This document shows positions 1-8,088 of a stretch of 64,000 bases of DNA, one piece after another (position 1 is the first letter of the stretch; every line of letters starts with the position of its first letter). A program made the translations under genes and the position numbers. Source of the DNA: an uncultured Coriobacteriaceae bacterium (lineage in GTDB: Bacteria > Actinomycetota > Coriobacteriia > Coriobacteriales > Atopobiaceae); NCBI GenBank assembly GCA_902793195.1, contig CADBCS010000020.1, positions 1 to 64,000 on the forward strand, given 5' to 3'. Under the pieces are notes generated by a model that did not search any database, was not told the origin of the DNA, and saw only the letters and a program-made list of their open reading frames with translations.

Positions 1-423
1 GTACTTGAAGGAGGTGTAGAGCACGCTGGCGGCAGCGAGATTAAGCACTATACGGCGCAGTACGCCGGCAAGCTCGTCCTTGGGAAGGTGCAGGATGGAC
101 GAGCATGCCCACACGCCATCGAAGGCACAAACGTCGTTGAGCTCGCCAAACAGCTCGACCCGGATGGGAATACCTGCGACTTGTTCGGCAATGGCTGCCA
201 GTTCCGAAGATCCATCGGTGGCCGTGACCTCGAAGCCCTCGTCGAGGAACCATCGCGTGTCGCGTCCCGACCTGCACCCAAGGTCGAGGATGCGCCCGCT
301 CTCTGGCAGCAGCGTTGCGAACCGCCGTTGCGTCGCGGAGAAGTCCACGTTAACGGTGCCAGCCGCGAACGCATCGGCATTCGCGGCGTAGTAGGCGAGG
401 GTTTGGGTGGGCTGCTCTGGCAT
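1..423 (-). CDS. class I SAM-dependent methyltransferase, 3' end outside window
   Basis: The 141 visible codons start at ATG 423, preceded by a GAGAGG ribosome site, and run off the left edge in frame. Residues about 36-50 read RILDLGCRSGRDTRWF, the motif I glycine-rich SAM-binding loop of class I methyltransferases, followed by a motif with an acidic residue (VTATDGS) that would bind the SAM ribose. ACSSILHLPKDEL fits motif IV and the start of the post-IV helix in the UbiE/TehB-like Methyltransf_11/25 families. The substrate cannot be told from this fragment. The gene diverges from the small membrane-protein/NERD pair. Confidence 0.85.
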   Translation of the reverse strand, partial: MPEQPTQTLAYYAANADAFAAGTVNVDFSATQRRFATLLPESGRILDLGCRSGRDTRWFLDEGFEVTATDGSSELAAIAEQVAGIPIRVELFGELNDVCAFDGVWACSSILHLPKDELAGVLRRIVLNLAAASVLYTSFKY

Positions 424-611
424 GACGTTCCTCTCTGTGGGGTCGGCTCCATGATAGTCGACGAGACGAGGTGGAGCGCTTGGGCACGGTGGATGGCTCC
501 GTTGTCCGGAGGATGAGGCAACGCATATACTGGCACATGCCCTCAGCATGCTTTAAGCTTACACTGACGCGACCAATACTACGATGTTGTAAGAGGGACG
601 AGGAGGTTGCG

Positions 612-788
612 GTGAACAGCAAGGTTATCTTGGGAATAATTGGCGTAATCGTCGTGATGGCGCTGTGTGCGACGCTGTTTAGGAATTTCTGGTTTGCGCT
701 CATAAGTGGTGGGCCGATGTTCGTGGGATGCGTCGTAATCGGCGTGTTTCTTCTCGGCGTGTTTCTGGGCTTTACGATGAAGAAATAG
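612..788 (+). CDS. small two-helix membrane protein, 58 aa
   Basis: GTG start at 612 with AGGAGG five bases upstream (601-606), which sets this start against a longer open frame. The 58-residue product has two hydrophobic segments (about 5-22, [20 protein letters not shown], and about 27-53) split by a short polar turn, and ends in TMKK. It has no recognised domain. It ends 17 bases before the NERD gene and has its own strong ribosome site, so the two are probably co-transcribed. Function unknown; small membrane partner of the NERD protein is only an inference. Confidence 0.65.
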   Translation: MNSKVILGIIGVIVVMALCATLFRNFWFALISGGPMFVGCVVIGVFLLGVFLGFTMKK

Positions 789-805
789 GCAATCGGGAGT
801 TGTCG

Positions 806-1594
806 ATGGCAAACCGGGAGTGGCGTACGTCGTATCTCAACCACCTGGTAAAGCTCGCGAAGGGCGAGGAGCCCAACGCGTTTGCCATGGCGCCGCACAA
901 TGCCAAGGGAAAAGGCCACATGGGGGAGTACCTCATTGAGTACGCGCTCACCCACGCCAGGCTTCCGGGTCGCTCGCGCACGTGGTCCAACGTGCTCGTC
1001 CCCAAGGACGGCGCTGTGGTGGATGAGAGCGAGCTGGACGTGTTGATGCTGCACGAGCGCGGGGTGTTCGTCTTTGAGTCGAAGAACTACTCGGGCTGGA
1101 TCTTTGGCTCGGAGCGGCAGCGCATGTGGACGCAGACGCTCAACCGGACGACGAAGACGCGCTTCTACAACCCCATACTCCAGAACGCCGCGCACGTACA
1201 CGTCCTGTCCGAGCGGCTGGTGGTGCCGGAGGAGAGCTTCGTGAGCTACATCGTATTCTCGGACAGGTGCGAGCTCAAGAAGGTGCCTGCCAAGGGGGAG
1301 CGCTATCGCGTGTGCCACCGAGACGACCTCATGCGACTCGTGCGCGCCGACCTCGATGCGATGCCCGTCGCGTTCAACGGGCTGCAGTACGCGACTCTAG
1401 AGGAGCGAATCGAGACGCTTGCCAAGGCGTCGACGGACGAGGCGAGGGAGTTCCACGCTCAGGACGTGCGGATGGCGCAGAAGGGAAACGTGTGCCCGCG
1501 CTGCGGTGGCAAGCTCATCGAGAGGAACGGGAAGTACGGCGCCTTTATGGGCTGCTCGAACTACCCGCGGTGCCGGTTCACGAGGGGCCGGTGA
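806..1594 (+). CDS. NERD-domain protein with C-terminal topoisomerase-type zinc finger
   Basis: 262 aa. Residues about 35-150 form a NERD (nuclease-related) domain: [12 protein letters not shown], then [28 protein letters not shown], where D in LDV and the E-x-K in FESKNY match the PD-(D/E)xK nuclease core. The C-terminus carries a four-cysteine finger, [20 protein letters not shown] then CSNYPRCRF, typical of bacterial topoisomerase I C4 fingers that bind single-stranded nucleic acid. ATG 806 follows GGGAG. The combination suggests a nucleic-acid-processing enzyme, substrate unknown. A second, longer NERD/zinc-finger protein of a different subfamily lies near 10.2 kb. Confidence 0.88.
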   Translation: MANREWRTSYLNHLVKLAKGEEPNAFAMAPHNAKGKGHMGEYLIEYALTHARLPGRSRTWSNVLVPKDGAVVDESELDVLMLHERGVFVFESKNYSGWIFGSERQRMWTQTLNRTTKTRFYNPILQNAAHVHVLSERLVVPEESFVSYIVFSDRCELKKVPAKGERYRVCHRDDLMRLVRADLDAMPVAFNGLQYATLEERIETLAKASTDEAREFHAQDVRMAQKGNVCPRCGGKLIERNGKYGAFMGCSNYPRCRFTRGR

Positions 1595-1618
1595 GGGCTG
1601 TTTTTTCTGTCCAGTCGG

Positions 1619-1969
1619 GTGAGAAATGATACTGCGTTGAATCTGATTATGGACCGATCCGTGGCGTCCAAGTAGACGAGCGGTTTCCAGCGAGCGAGGG
1701 TGATGACCGAGGGCTGGGTGGAGAGAGAACTGTATTGTCCGAGGTGCGGTAGTCCCAGGCTTCTCCACTTACCTAACAACATGCCTGTCGCAGACTTCGA
1801 ATGCCCCGCCTGCGCAAGTCAGTTCGAGCCCAAGAGCAAGTCTGGTGTCTGGTCAGACACCGTCAGTGATGGCGCGTACCACACGCTGATTCGCCCAATA
1901 ACGAGCGATACGAATCCCGATCTGCAAACCATTCCTGGAGGCAACAGATCCGGCGATGGATCGGGCTGA
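1619..1969 (+). pseudogene. DpnI-like restriction endonuclease remnant (nonsense codon and truncated)
   Basis: Reading from GTG 1619 in one frame, the translation resembles the N-terminus of DpnI/dam-replacing-protein endonucleases: the zinc site YCPRCG...CPAC, NNMPVADFECPAC, then FEPKSKSG, SDTVSDGAYHTLI and DTNPD. These align with DpnI's NNRPVADFYCNHC, FELKSKKG, STINDGAYATMM and DNNPN as I remember it. The catalytic D of VADF and the E-x-K of FEPK are still present. An in-frame TAG at 1673-1675 interrupts the N-terminal stretch, and similarity ends near 1920, after which a short unrelated tail reaches the stop. Only about a third of the usual ~254 residues remain, and no DpnI winged-helix C-terminus is seen. 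A short product could start at GTG 1700 or ATG 1703. Most likely a dead restriction gene. Confidence 0.75.
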
Positions 1970-2029
1970 CGAATCGCGTGTCCCCTTGGTTATCCTGGCG
2001 AGGAATGCGGTTACGGCTAGGGGACCCAC

Positions 2030-5000
2030 ATGAAGAAAGACGAGCAGAGAAAAGGGCAACTCAGCAATCTTGGCTACGACCTACGTAGGTATAACGAGCA
2101 TGTCGAGTCGGTCTCGAGCGAGCTCGAGCGGGACTTCCTGCGGTCCCTGCAGGAAGGGTTTTTGGACGCCGGGTCGCATCCATCGGTACCGTATGCTCCG
2201 CGTCTGGTTTACAACGACAAGACATCTGCACAAAACGTCCTGTCAACCCTACAAACTGAGTTCAAGAGATGCGACCGCTTCGATATCTCCGTCGCCTTTG
2301 TAACAAAAGGCGGTGTGACGGTCCTCATGAGATCTCTGCTCGAGCTGCAGGAGCGCAAGGTGCCCGGCAGAGTTCTCGTGAGCACCTACCTTGGCTTCAA
2401 CGACCCAGACGCTCTGGCCAAGCTGCGAACCTTTACCAATATCGAGCTGCGAGTCTATGAAGGGCCGCTTCATTCCAAGGGTTACCTGTTCAGTTCACCG
2501 GACATCTGCACGCTGGTCGTAGGCAGTTCTAACCTTACGCAGGGGGCGCTGCTTGCCAACTCCGAGTGGAACCTCATGGTCAAGACGTTCGAGCGAGGTG
2601 CAATCTGGGATTCGACCGCACGCGAGTTTAATCGCCTATGGGAGTCCGAGCAAACCAAGGTTCTCGACGATGCCTGGCTTGCCGACTATCGCGCGAGCTG
2701 GCAGAAGCCGGTTAGTCAACAGACGTACCTCGTACCTGTTGATGTGGGACTCGGAATCAACAACGAAAGCATGCGCCGAGCGCGCGTTCATCCCAACAAG
2801 ATGCAGACCGAGGCATTGGCCAACCTCAAGGTCCTGCGCCAGAATGGTGCGAAGCGTGCACTGTTGATATCTGCTACTGGCACGGGAAAGACATATCTTG
2901 CGGCATTTGATGTCGCCGCGGTCAATCCTCAAAGGCTGTTGTTCGTCATTCACCGCGAGCGCATTGCACGTGAAGCGATGGAGAGCTTTAGAAGAGTGAT
3001 CGACCCAAAGCATAGCTTGGGCCTATACACCGGTGGTGTTCGAAGCCGTGATTGTGACTACCTGTTCTGCACCATCCAGTCGATGGCAAAGCATCTTGAT
3101 GAGTTCGACGCCCATGCGTTCGATTACGTGATCTTTGACGAGGCACATCACGTTGGCGCTGGCAGTTATCAGCGAATCGCCCAACACTTCGCACCCAAGT
3201 TTATGCTCGGCATGACTGCAACCCCAAATCGCAACGACGACTTTAACGTATACGACTTCTTTGACAACAACATCGCATACCAGATCACGCTCCAAAAGGC
3301 GCAGGAGGAGGAGATGCTGGCGCCGTTCCACTATTTTGGAATCCATGACCTCGAGGTCGACGGGGAAGAGATAGATGACTTTACCAGCTTCAAACAGCTG
3401 ACGTCGCTGGCACGCGTCGACCATGTGATAGAGCAACTCGAGCGCTATGCGGTGGACCGTGTGCGTCGCGGTTTGGTCTTCTGCTCGAGCATCGAGGAGG
3501 CGCATACGCTTGCGCGCCTGTTCAGCGAGCGGGGTTATCGTTCCGTGGCGCTCGATGGTTCGTCCAGCGATTCCGCACGCGAGCGTGCGATACAGCGCTT
3601 GGAGTGTGATAGGGCCAAGCATGACGACTGGATTGAGTTCATCTTTACGCGTGACATCTTCAACGAGGGTGTCGACATTCCCTCGGTGAACCTTGTGGTC
3701 ATGCTTCGTCCGACGGAGTCTGCAATCATATTTGTGCAGCAGCTTGGTCGTGGACTGCGAAAGACCGATGACAAGGACTACGTGCTTGCGCTAGATTTTA
3801 TAGGCAACTACAAGAAGAGCTACCTTATTCCCATCGCGCTTTCTGGCGATCGCACGTACAACAAGGACAACATCCGTCGCTTCATCCAAGAGGGTAACCG
3901 CATCATTCCCGGCTGCTCGACCATCAGCTTTGACGAGGTGTCTGAGCATCGCATATACGAGTTGCTCGACAAGCAACGGTTTGGCTCTACGACCATAATC
4001 AAAAACGAATACCGTAACCTCAAGAACATGCTGGGACGGATACCGTCGCTCATGGACTTCTATGAGAACGGGTCCATCGACCTCCAGCTGCTGTTCAAGA
4101 ACAACACATATGGCTCCTACCATGCGTTCTTGAAGAAGTGCGAGAAGGAGTACACGACGCGATTTGACACCACGCAGGAACAAATGCTGCGATACGTGTC
4201 CCAAAAGCTCGCGTCGGGAAAACGAGTGCAGGACCTCCTATTGCTCAAGCTGCTCCTGCGCGATCGTGTTGTTCCGGTCGATCGCTACACAAGGGAAGTG
4301 CAGGACGTGTCGCCGTCGCTTCCGGTTGCCGCATGTTCAGTGAGGAGCATGCTGGACGGAACGTTCCTAACAGGTGGCCAGGCAAAGACGTTCTCGCTTT
4401 GCAAGTTCCTCGCAGGAGGGGAGGGAGACTTCGAGGTTTCGGACCTCTTTGCCAAGGCACTCGAGGATGACGAATTCTGTAGGCAGCTCGAGGAGGTGGT
4501 GGACTACGGAATCTTCGTCAACGGCAAGCGATATGCGGGCAACTACGACCAGACTAGCTTCGTGCTCTACCAGAAGTACACCTATGAGGACGTATGCCGC
4601 CTGCTTGAGTGGAAGCAGAACGTCAACGGTCAGAACATTGGCGGCTACAAGTACGACGAGGCGACCAATACGTTTCCCGTGTTCATAAACTACGACAAGG
4701 ATGACGACATCGCCGACACCATTAAGTACCAAGACAGGTTTGTCAACCCAGCCCGACTCATAGCCATTTCAAAGCAGCCCCGCACCATGAAATCGCCCGA
4801 GATACAACGGTTGATGCATGTGGACGAGAACGGCATGAGGACGTACTTGTTCGTCCGAAAGAACAAGAACGACGAGGAGTCGAAGGAGTTCTATTACCTT
4901 GGCGAGATGCGGCCGACGGGTAGGTTTGTGCCCATCGTGATGGCCGGTACGGACAAGCCCGCCGTAGAGATAGAGTACGACCTATTGACTCCGCTCAAGG

Positions 5001-5038
5001 ACGAGCTCTTTGACTACCTGACGTCTGGTAAGGGCTAG
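2030..5038 (+). CDS. PLD-type nuclease / DEAD-DEAH helicase with DUF3427 C-terminus
   Basis: 1002 aa from ATG 2030. Domains in order: a phospholipase D-like (HKD) region, about 55-215, with HSKGYLF (His148, Lys150) and GSSNLTQGALLANSEWN; a superfamily II helicase with Walker A SATGTGKT (about 281-288), DEAHH (370), SAT-like GMTATPNR, and motif VI QQLGRGLRKTD (about 570); and a long C-terminal part (about 620-1000) matching DUF3427. A single HxK site implies dimerisation if the PLD domain is active. Known members are large DNA helicases often found in variable regions, some beside restriction or phage-defence genes. Here the gene follows a DpnI remnant and meets a NUDIX gene three bases beyond its stop. 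A defence or DNA-repair role is inference. Confidence 0.93.
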   Translation: MKKDEQRKGQLSNLGYDLRRYNEHVESVSSELERDFLRSLQEGFLDAGSHPSVPYAPRLVYNDKTSAQNVLSTLQTEFKRCDRFDISVAFVTKGGVTVLMRSLLELQERKVPGRVLVSTYLGFNDPDALAKLRTFTNIELRVYEGPLHSKGYLFSSPDICTLVVGSSNLTQGALLANSEWNLMVKTFERGAIWDSTAREFNRLWESEQTKVLDDAWLADYRASWQKPVSQQTYLVPVDVGLGINNESMRRARVHPNKMQTEALANLKVLRQNGAKRALLISATGTGKTYLAAFDVAAVNPQRLLFVIHRERIAREAMESFRRVIDPKHSLGLYTGGVRSRDCDYLFCTIQSMAKHLDEFDAHAFDYVIFDEAHHVGAGSYQRIAQHFAPKFMLGMTATPNRNDDFNVYDFFDNNIAYQITLQKAQEEEMLAPFHYFGIHDLEVDGEEIDDFTSFKQLTSLARVDHVIEQLERYAVDRVRRGLVFCSSIEEAHTLARLFSERGYRSVALDGSSSDSARERAIQRLECDRAKHDDWIEFIFTRDIFNEGVDIPSVNLVVMLRPTESAIIFVQQLGRGLRKTDDKDYVLALDFIGNYKKSYLIPIALSGDRTYNKDNIRRFIQEGNRIIPGCSTISFDEVSEHRIYELLDKQRFGSTTIIKNEYRNLKNMLGRIPSLMDFYENGSIDLQLLFKNNTYGSYHAFLKKCEKEYTTRFDTTQEQMLRYVSQKLASGKRVQDLLLLKLLLRDRVVPVDRYTREVQDVSPSLPVAACSVRSMLDGTFLTGGQAKTFSLCKFLAGGEGDFEVSDLFAKALEDDEFCRQLEEVVDYGIFVNGKRYAGNYDQTSFVLYQKYTYEDVCRLLEWKQNVNGQNIGGYKYDEATNTFPVFINYDKDDDIADTIKYQDRFVNPARLIAISKQPRTMKSPEIQRLMHVDENGMRTYLFVRKNKNDEESKEFYYLGEMRPTGRFVPIVMAGTDKPAVEIEYDLLTPLKDELFDYLTSGKG

Positions 5039-5041
5039 CCG

Positions 5042-5434
5042 CTATACGAGTCCCTGATCCTTAAGCGAGTCCACTACGAGCACGTCTGCTGGCAACCAAT
5101 CAACTGAGTCGATGTCCTGTGGGTCGAGCCACTTGGCTGCCTCGTGCTCGAGCAGGCGAGGAGTACCATCCGCGATCGAACACAGGTAGCATCCCATCTC
5201 CAAATGGAACTGGGGGTAATCGTACGCCACGTCCGTGACATGTTGCTCAACAACGATGGTCATATCGAGCTCTTCCTGGATCTCGCGCACAAGGGCGTCC
5301 TCAGGTGTCTCGCCTGGCTCGATCTTTCCGCCAGGAAACTCCCAACCGTCCTTGTAGTCGCCGTATCCACGCTGCGTAGCAAAGATTTTGCCGTCCTGTT
5401 TGATGATGGCGGCCACTACATGGTAGGTCTTCAT
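5042..5434 (-). CDS. NUDIX hydrolase, MutT-like nucleotide pyrophosphohydrolase
   Basis: 130 aa, ATG 5434 behind AAGGAG. The NUDIX box is GGKIEPGETPEDALVREIQEEL, with the final Gly of the usual motif replaced by Asp (EELDM). The opening MKTYHVVAAIIKQDGKIFATQRGYGDYKDGWEFPGG is typical of MutT/NudG enzymes that hydrolyse oxidised or modified (d)NTPs to monophosphates. It lies tail to tail with the DUF3427 helicase with only three bases between stops. Helicases of that type are often accompanied by a NUDIX gene, so a functional link is possible, although convergent orientation argues against a shared transcript. Confidence 0.9.
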   Translation of the reverse strand: MKTYHVVAAIIKQDGKIFATQRGYGDYKDGWEFPGGKIEPGETPEDALVREIQEELDMTIVVEQHVTDVAYDYPQFHLEMGCYLCSIADGTPRLLEHEAAKWLDPQDIDSVDWLPADVLVVDSLKDQGLV

Positions 5435-5522
5435 GGTGGGGCTCCTTGGATGGGTGTGCCGGGGTGTTGCGTGCGGGTAGATTATCGGCTCGTCGCGTGT
5501 GGTTTGCAATAGGCGGGGTGTA

Positions 5523-5681
5523 GATGAGCGCGGCTTTGCCCGTACTCCTGGCGCCGATGACAAGCGTGGAGAGGCTTGGGTCCCCGATGCCACAGACAAA
5601 CGCGCGGTGCATATCGTCGAGGATGTCGTTCCTCCCCGCGAGAATGTGCGGGTTTGTGCCGAATGCGGGCGTAAATGGGTT
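5523..5681 (-). pseudogene. N-terminal remnant of an AAA ATP-binding protein
   Basis: On the minus strand the frame reads NPFTPAFGTNPHILAGRN then DILDDM, GIGDPSLSTLVIGARSTGKAALI. This is the characteristic start of a family of actinobacterial ATPases (NPFTP.FG..P..LAGRDD..., then a Walker A GARGSGKT). The initiating Met is absent, the Walker A Ser/Thr is Ala (GARSTGKA), and similarity stops at about 5523, where the sequence runs into an unrelated tail. It is a dead fragment of roughly 53 codons, upstream of the NUDIX gene. Confidence 0.65.
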
Positions 5682-5878
5682 CGTGTGGCTTTTCGCGGAG
5701 CTCCCACCACGCGTCTGGTTTTATCGGCTATTTCGGTTTTTCGCAATGGTTGGGGAGTGGGGGGCATGCCATGCCGTTGGGGGGAAATGGTGTGACTTTT
5801 CTCCCGCAGCGGGACGAGGCCGTGTAATCCGCGTATAAGTTGTGACGGATTCGCTTTTGCAGACGAGGGGATAACGAC

Positions 5879-7063
5879 ATGAGGACAGCCTGGGAGGACG
5901 ACGTACTCAACGTGGCGCTTGAGGGTCGAGTCGATTCGCACAACGTCGGTCAGGTTGGGAGCGAGATAATGGGCGCGCTGGACAAAGTGGGTGCGCAAAA
6001 GGTCGTGATAGACGCAAGCGATCTGGATTACATCTCGAGTGCCGGCTTGCGCATCGTCATACGTCTGTTCAAGCGACTCGAGTCACTGTCCATCGTAAAC
6101 GTGTCGCCCGAGGTCTACGATGTCTTTGAGATGACGGGCCTCACGAGGATGGTGGATGTGCGCCGCGCCTTGCGCACGCTCTCGATCGACGGCCTTCCCA
6201 TGATAGGAGCCGGTGCAAACGGACGTGTGTACCGTCTCGACGCCGAGAGGATCGTAAAGGTATACAATCCCGTTTCCAATACGCCCGAGAAGATCTTCCG
6301 CGAGAAGCAGGCCGCACGCGAGGCGTTTGTCCGGGGCATTCCCTCGGCGATTTCGTTTGAGATGGTATGTGTGGGCGACAGCTACGGAATCGTATACGAG
6401 ATGATTGACGCGAACACGCTCGGCGAGGCCATCAAGCGTGAGCCGGAGCGTCTGGAGGAATACGCTACGCGCATGGCCGAGATGCTGCAGAAGCTGCATG
6501 CCATCGAGTTCGATTCGGACGTGCTGCCAGATGCTCGGCTGAACTTGCATGCGTGGGTGGACGTTGCCGAACGTAGTGGCTACTACTCCGCCGAGGTCAT
6601 CGCGGCGGCACACAGGCTCGCGGACTCCATCCCGCCGCGCAACACCTTCGTGCACGGCGACTTCCATCCGGGGAACATCATGGTGACCGATGATGACGAG
6701 TTCCTGCTCATTGACATGGGCGATGCTTCGGTGGGCGATCCCCTGATCGACCTCATTGCCTCGTATCAGATTATGCGCGTTGTCGCCGAGCGCCCGGGGG
6801 GCACGGAACGCTACACGAGACTCAGCTCGGAGCAGTCCATCCACGTGTGGGACACCTTCGTGCGCGCGTACTACGGCACCGACGACCCCTTGGAGATTGA
6901 GGCGATCGAGCAAAGGCTCAGGTTCTACATGATTTTGCGCAGCATGGCGGGTGTTACGTTCTCCGATGTCGTCTCAGATGACATGCGCGAGGAGCTTGCC
7001 GGATTGATCAGCAAGGCGCTCATGGAGGGCATGGCCCGCCTCGAACAGAAGAGTTGCAGCTAG
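5879..7063 (+). CDS. STAS domain fused to aminoglycoside-phosphotransferase-like kinase
   Basis: 394 aa from ATG 5879. Residues 1-100 are a STAS/anti-anti-sigma domain: VIDASDLDYISSAGLRIVIR contains the conserved Ser-Ser-Ala-Gly-Leu-Arg loop that is phosphorylated in SpoIIAA-type proteins. Residues about 105-394 are a protein-kinase-like/APH fold: GAGANGRVYRL (nucleotide loop), IVKVYN (Lys), VHGDFHPGNIM (catalytic loop Asp and Asn), and LIDMGDASVGDP (metal-binding Asp). The same kinase, usually without STAS, is the TIGR02172-like phosphotransferase group found in gut bacteria. The pairing suggests a switch in which STAS phosphorylation state and kinase activity are linked. Substrate unknown; stands alone. 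Confidence 0.88.
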   Translation: MRTAWEDDVLNVALEGRVDSHNVGQVGSEIMGALDKVGAQKVVIDASDLDYISSAGLRIVIRLFKRLESLSIVNVSPEVYDVFEMTGLTRMVDVRRALRTLSIDGLPMIGAGANGRVYRLDAERIVKVYNPVSNTPEKIFREKQAAREAFVRGIPSAISFEMVCVGDSYGIVYEMIDANTLGEAIKREPERLEEYATRMAEMLQKLHAIEFDSDVLPDARLNLHAWVDVAERSGYYSAEVIAAAHRLADSIPPRNTFVHGDFHPGNIMVTDDDEFLLIDMGDASVGDPLIDLIASYQIMRVVAERPGGTERYTRLSSEQSIHVWDTFVRAYYGTDDPLEIEAIEQRLRFYMILRSMAGVTFSDVVSDDMREELAGLISKALMEGMARLEQKSCS

Positions 7064-7454
7064 GCGGATATCCCTCGTCAAGGATGAAGGACCTTGCGGA
7101 CGTTGTCACATACGTTACGTGCGGATCGTTCATCCTTGGCCAGCTCAGGAGAGCGATTACAAGCGAATGCGCGAAACACGGTATGGGGCTTCCCAATCGC
7201 ATTGCGGCTCCACGGGCTCGGAAAGATGGGTTTAATGGCTTCGCCTCGAAGAGTGGCATATCAAAGGAGTTCGTCTACCTTTAGAATGCATCAGGCATTT
7301 CGCTGCGTTTTTTTACCCTGTTCTTTTCTGGCGAGAGAATGAATTCGGACATCTGGAGTGCTGAACAGCTTCAGTGGAAAGCAGGAAGTGATAAATCTTG
7401 GTGCGTGATTCACGAATCTACGGGATGTGTGCAACCTCTCGTGCCAGCTCAATC
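7064..7454 (+). other. intergenic, no convincing gene
   Basis: About 390 bases with no supported gene. A 9-bp inverted repeat (AAGGATGAA near 7080 and TTCATCCTT near 7130) could form a hairpin behind the kinase gene, but no U-tract follows. Short open frames here have no ribosome site or recognisable motif. Confidence 0.4.
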
Positions 7455-7660
7455 GCTCCACCTCCGATGACTACGGGCGCGGAAAGTGGGTAGAATACGA
7501 CTGACGGCAGCACGCGGGGTCTGGTGGGCAGCGCCGTCGATTGATTCTTTAGAGCGCTGGGATCGCTACTCCCGGCGCCCTAGTTTTCTCAGGTGCTGTG
7601 GTCTCCCTTTCGTTTTGGTCTTCCTTCTCTTCCCACGAGCGCAACAGCTCGAGGAGGGCC
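7455..7660 (+). repeat. degenerate first copy of the peptide/antisense-RNA cassette
   Basis: Compared with the copies at 9.7 and 11.3 kb, this copy keeps the plus-strand promoter (ATGACT 7467-7472, 18-base spacer, TAGAAT 7491-7496), the GACGGC/GCCGTC stem and the GCGCTGGGA/TCCCGGCGC hairpin at 7554-7578, although the U-tract is interrupted (CCCTAGTTTT). On the minus strand the middle of the peptide is readable (LKALLELLRSWEEKEDQN), but the start codon, hydrophobic N-terminus and ribosome site have been replaced upstream of about 7665, and an indel changes the C-terminal frame. The peptide gene is therefore broken here; the RNA may still be made. Confidence 0.7.
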
Positions 7661-7981
7661 TTGAGGGTCCCTGTGCCTGCGGCACAAAAGCGGGTCTCTA
7701 CGGTATTGCGAAAAACGCAATTGGCCTCATGACGGTCGTGGCAAGAATCAATGTGGCTGGGCGAACCCAGTAGCGAGACCGGTAGTACAATCTCGGCACG
7801 TTTGAAAGGCTGGGCTGTTTGCGTCGGCAGCAAGAAGGCAGATCGTCCCGTGCGGTTGTAACGATTTTTTGGAGAGAGTGCCTGTTGGCTCTGGTCACCC
7901 GTTGCCTGCCCCAATGCGTGACCGCTCGGTTGTTTTTGTCCCACTTGTCTGGCCAAATGTGGGTGTGGCCGATTCCTTTTG

Positions 7982-8009
7982 TTGGACAAGGCTGTGTTTC
8001 CTGTATGAT
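7982..8009 (+). promoter_or_regulatory. candidate sigma-70 promoter for the EcsC-like gene
   Basis: TTGGAC at 7982-7987, a 16-base spacer, and TATGAT at 8004-8009, about 80 bases before the ATG. The 320 bases upstream (7661-7981) hold no supported gene. Confidence 0.5.
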
Positions 8010-8088
8010 GACTGGATATTGTCTTAAAAGGTGGTTGAAGTCGGAAAAAACAAGGCGAACTCGATGCGCACAAGCAAGGAGGAGCTTC

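Noticed and set aside
7054..7342. Short genes after the STAS-kinase
   Set aside because: Two overlapping frames of 76-82 codons lack ribosome sites and recognisable motifs.
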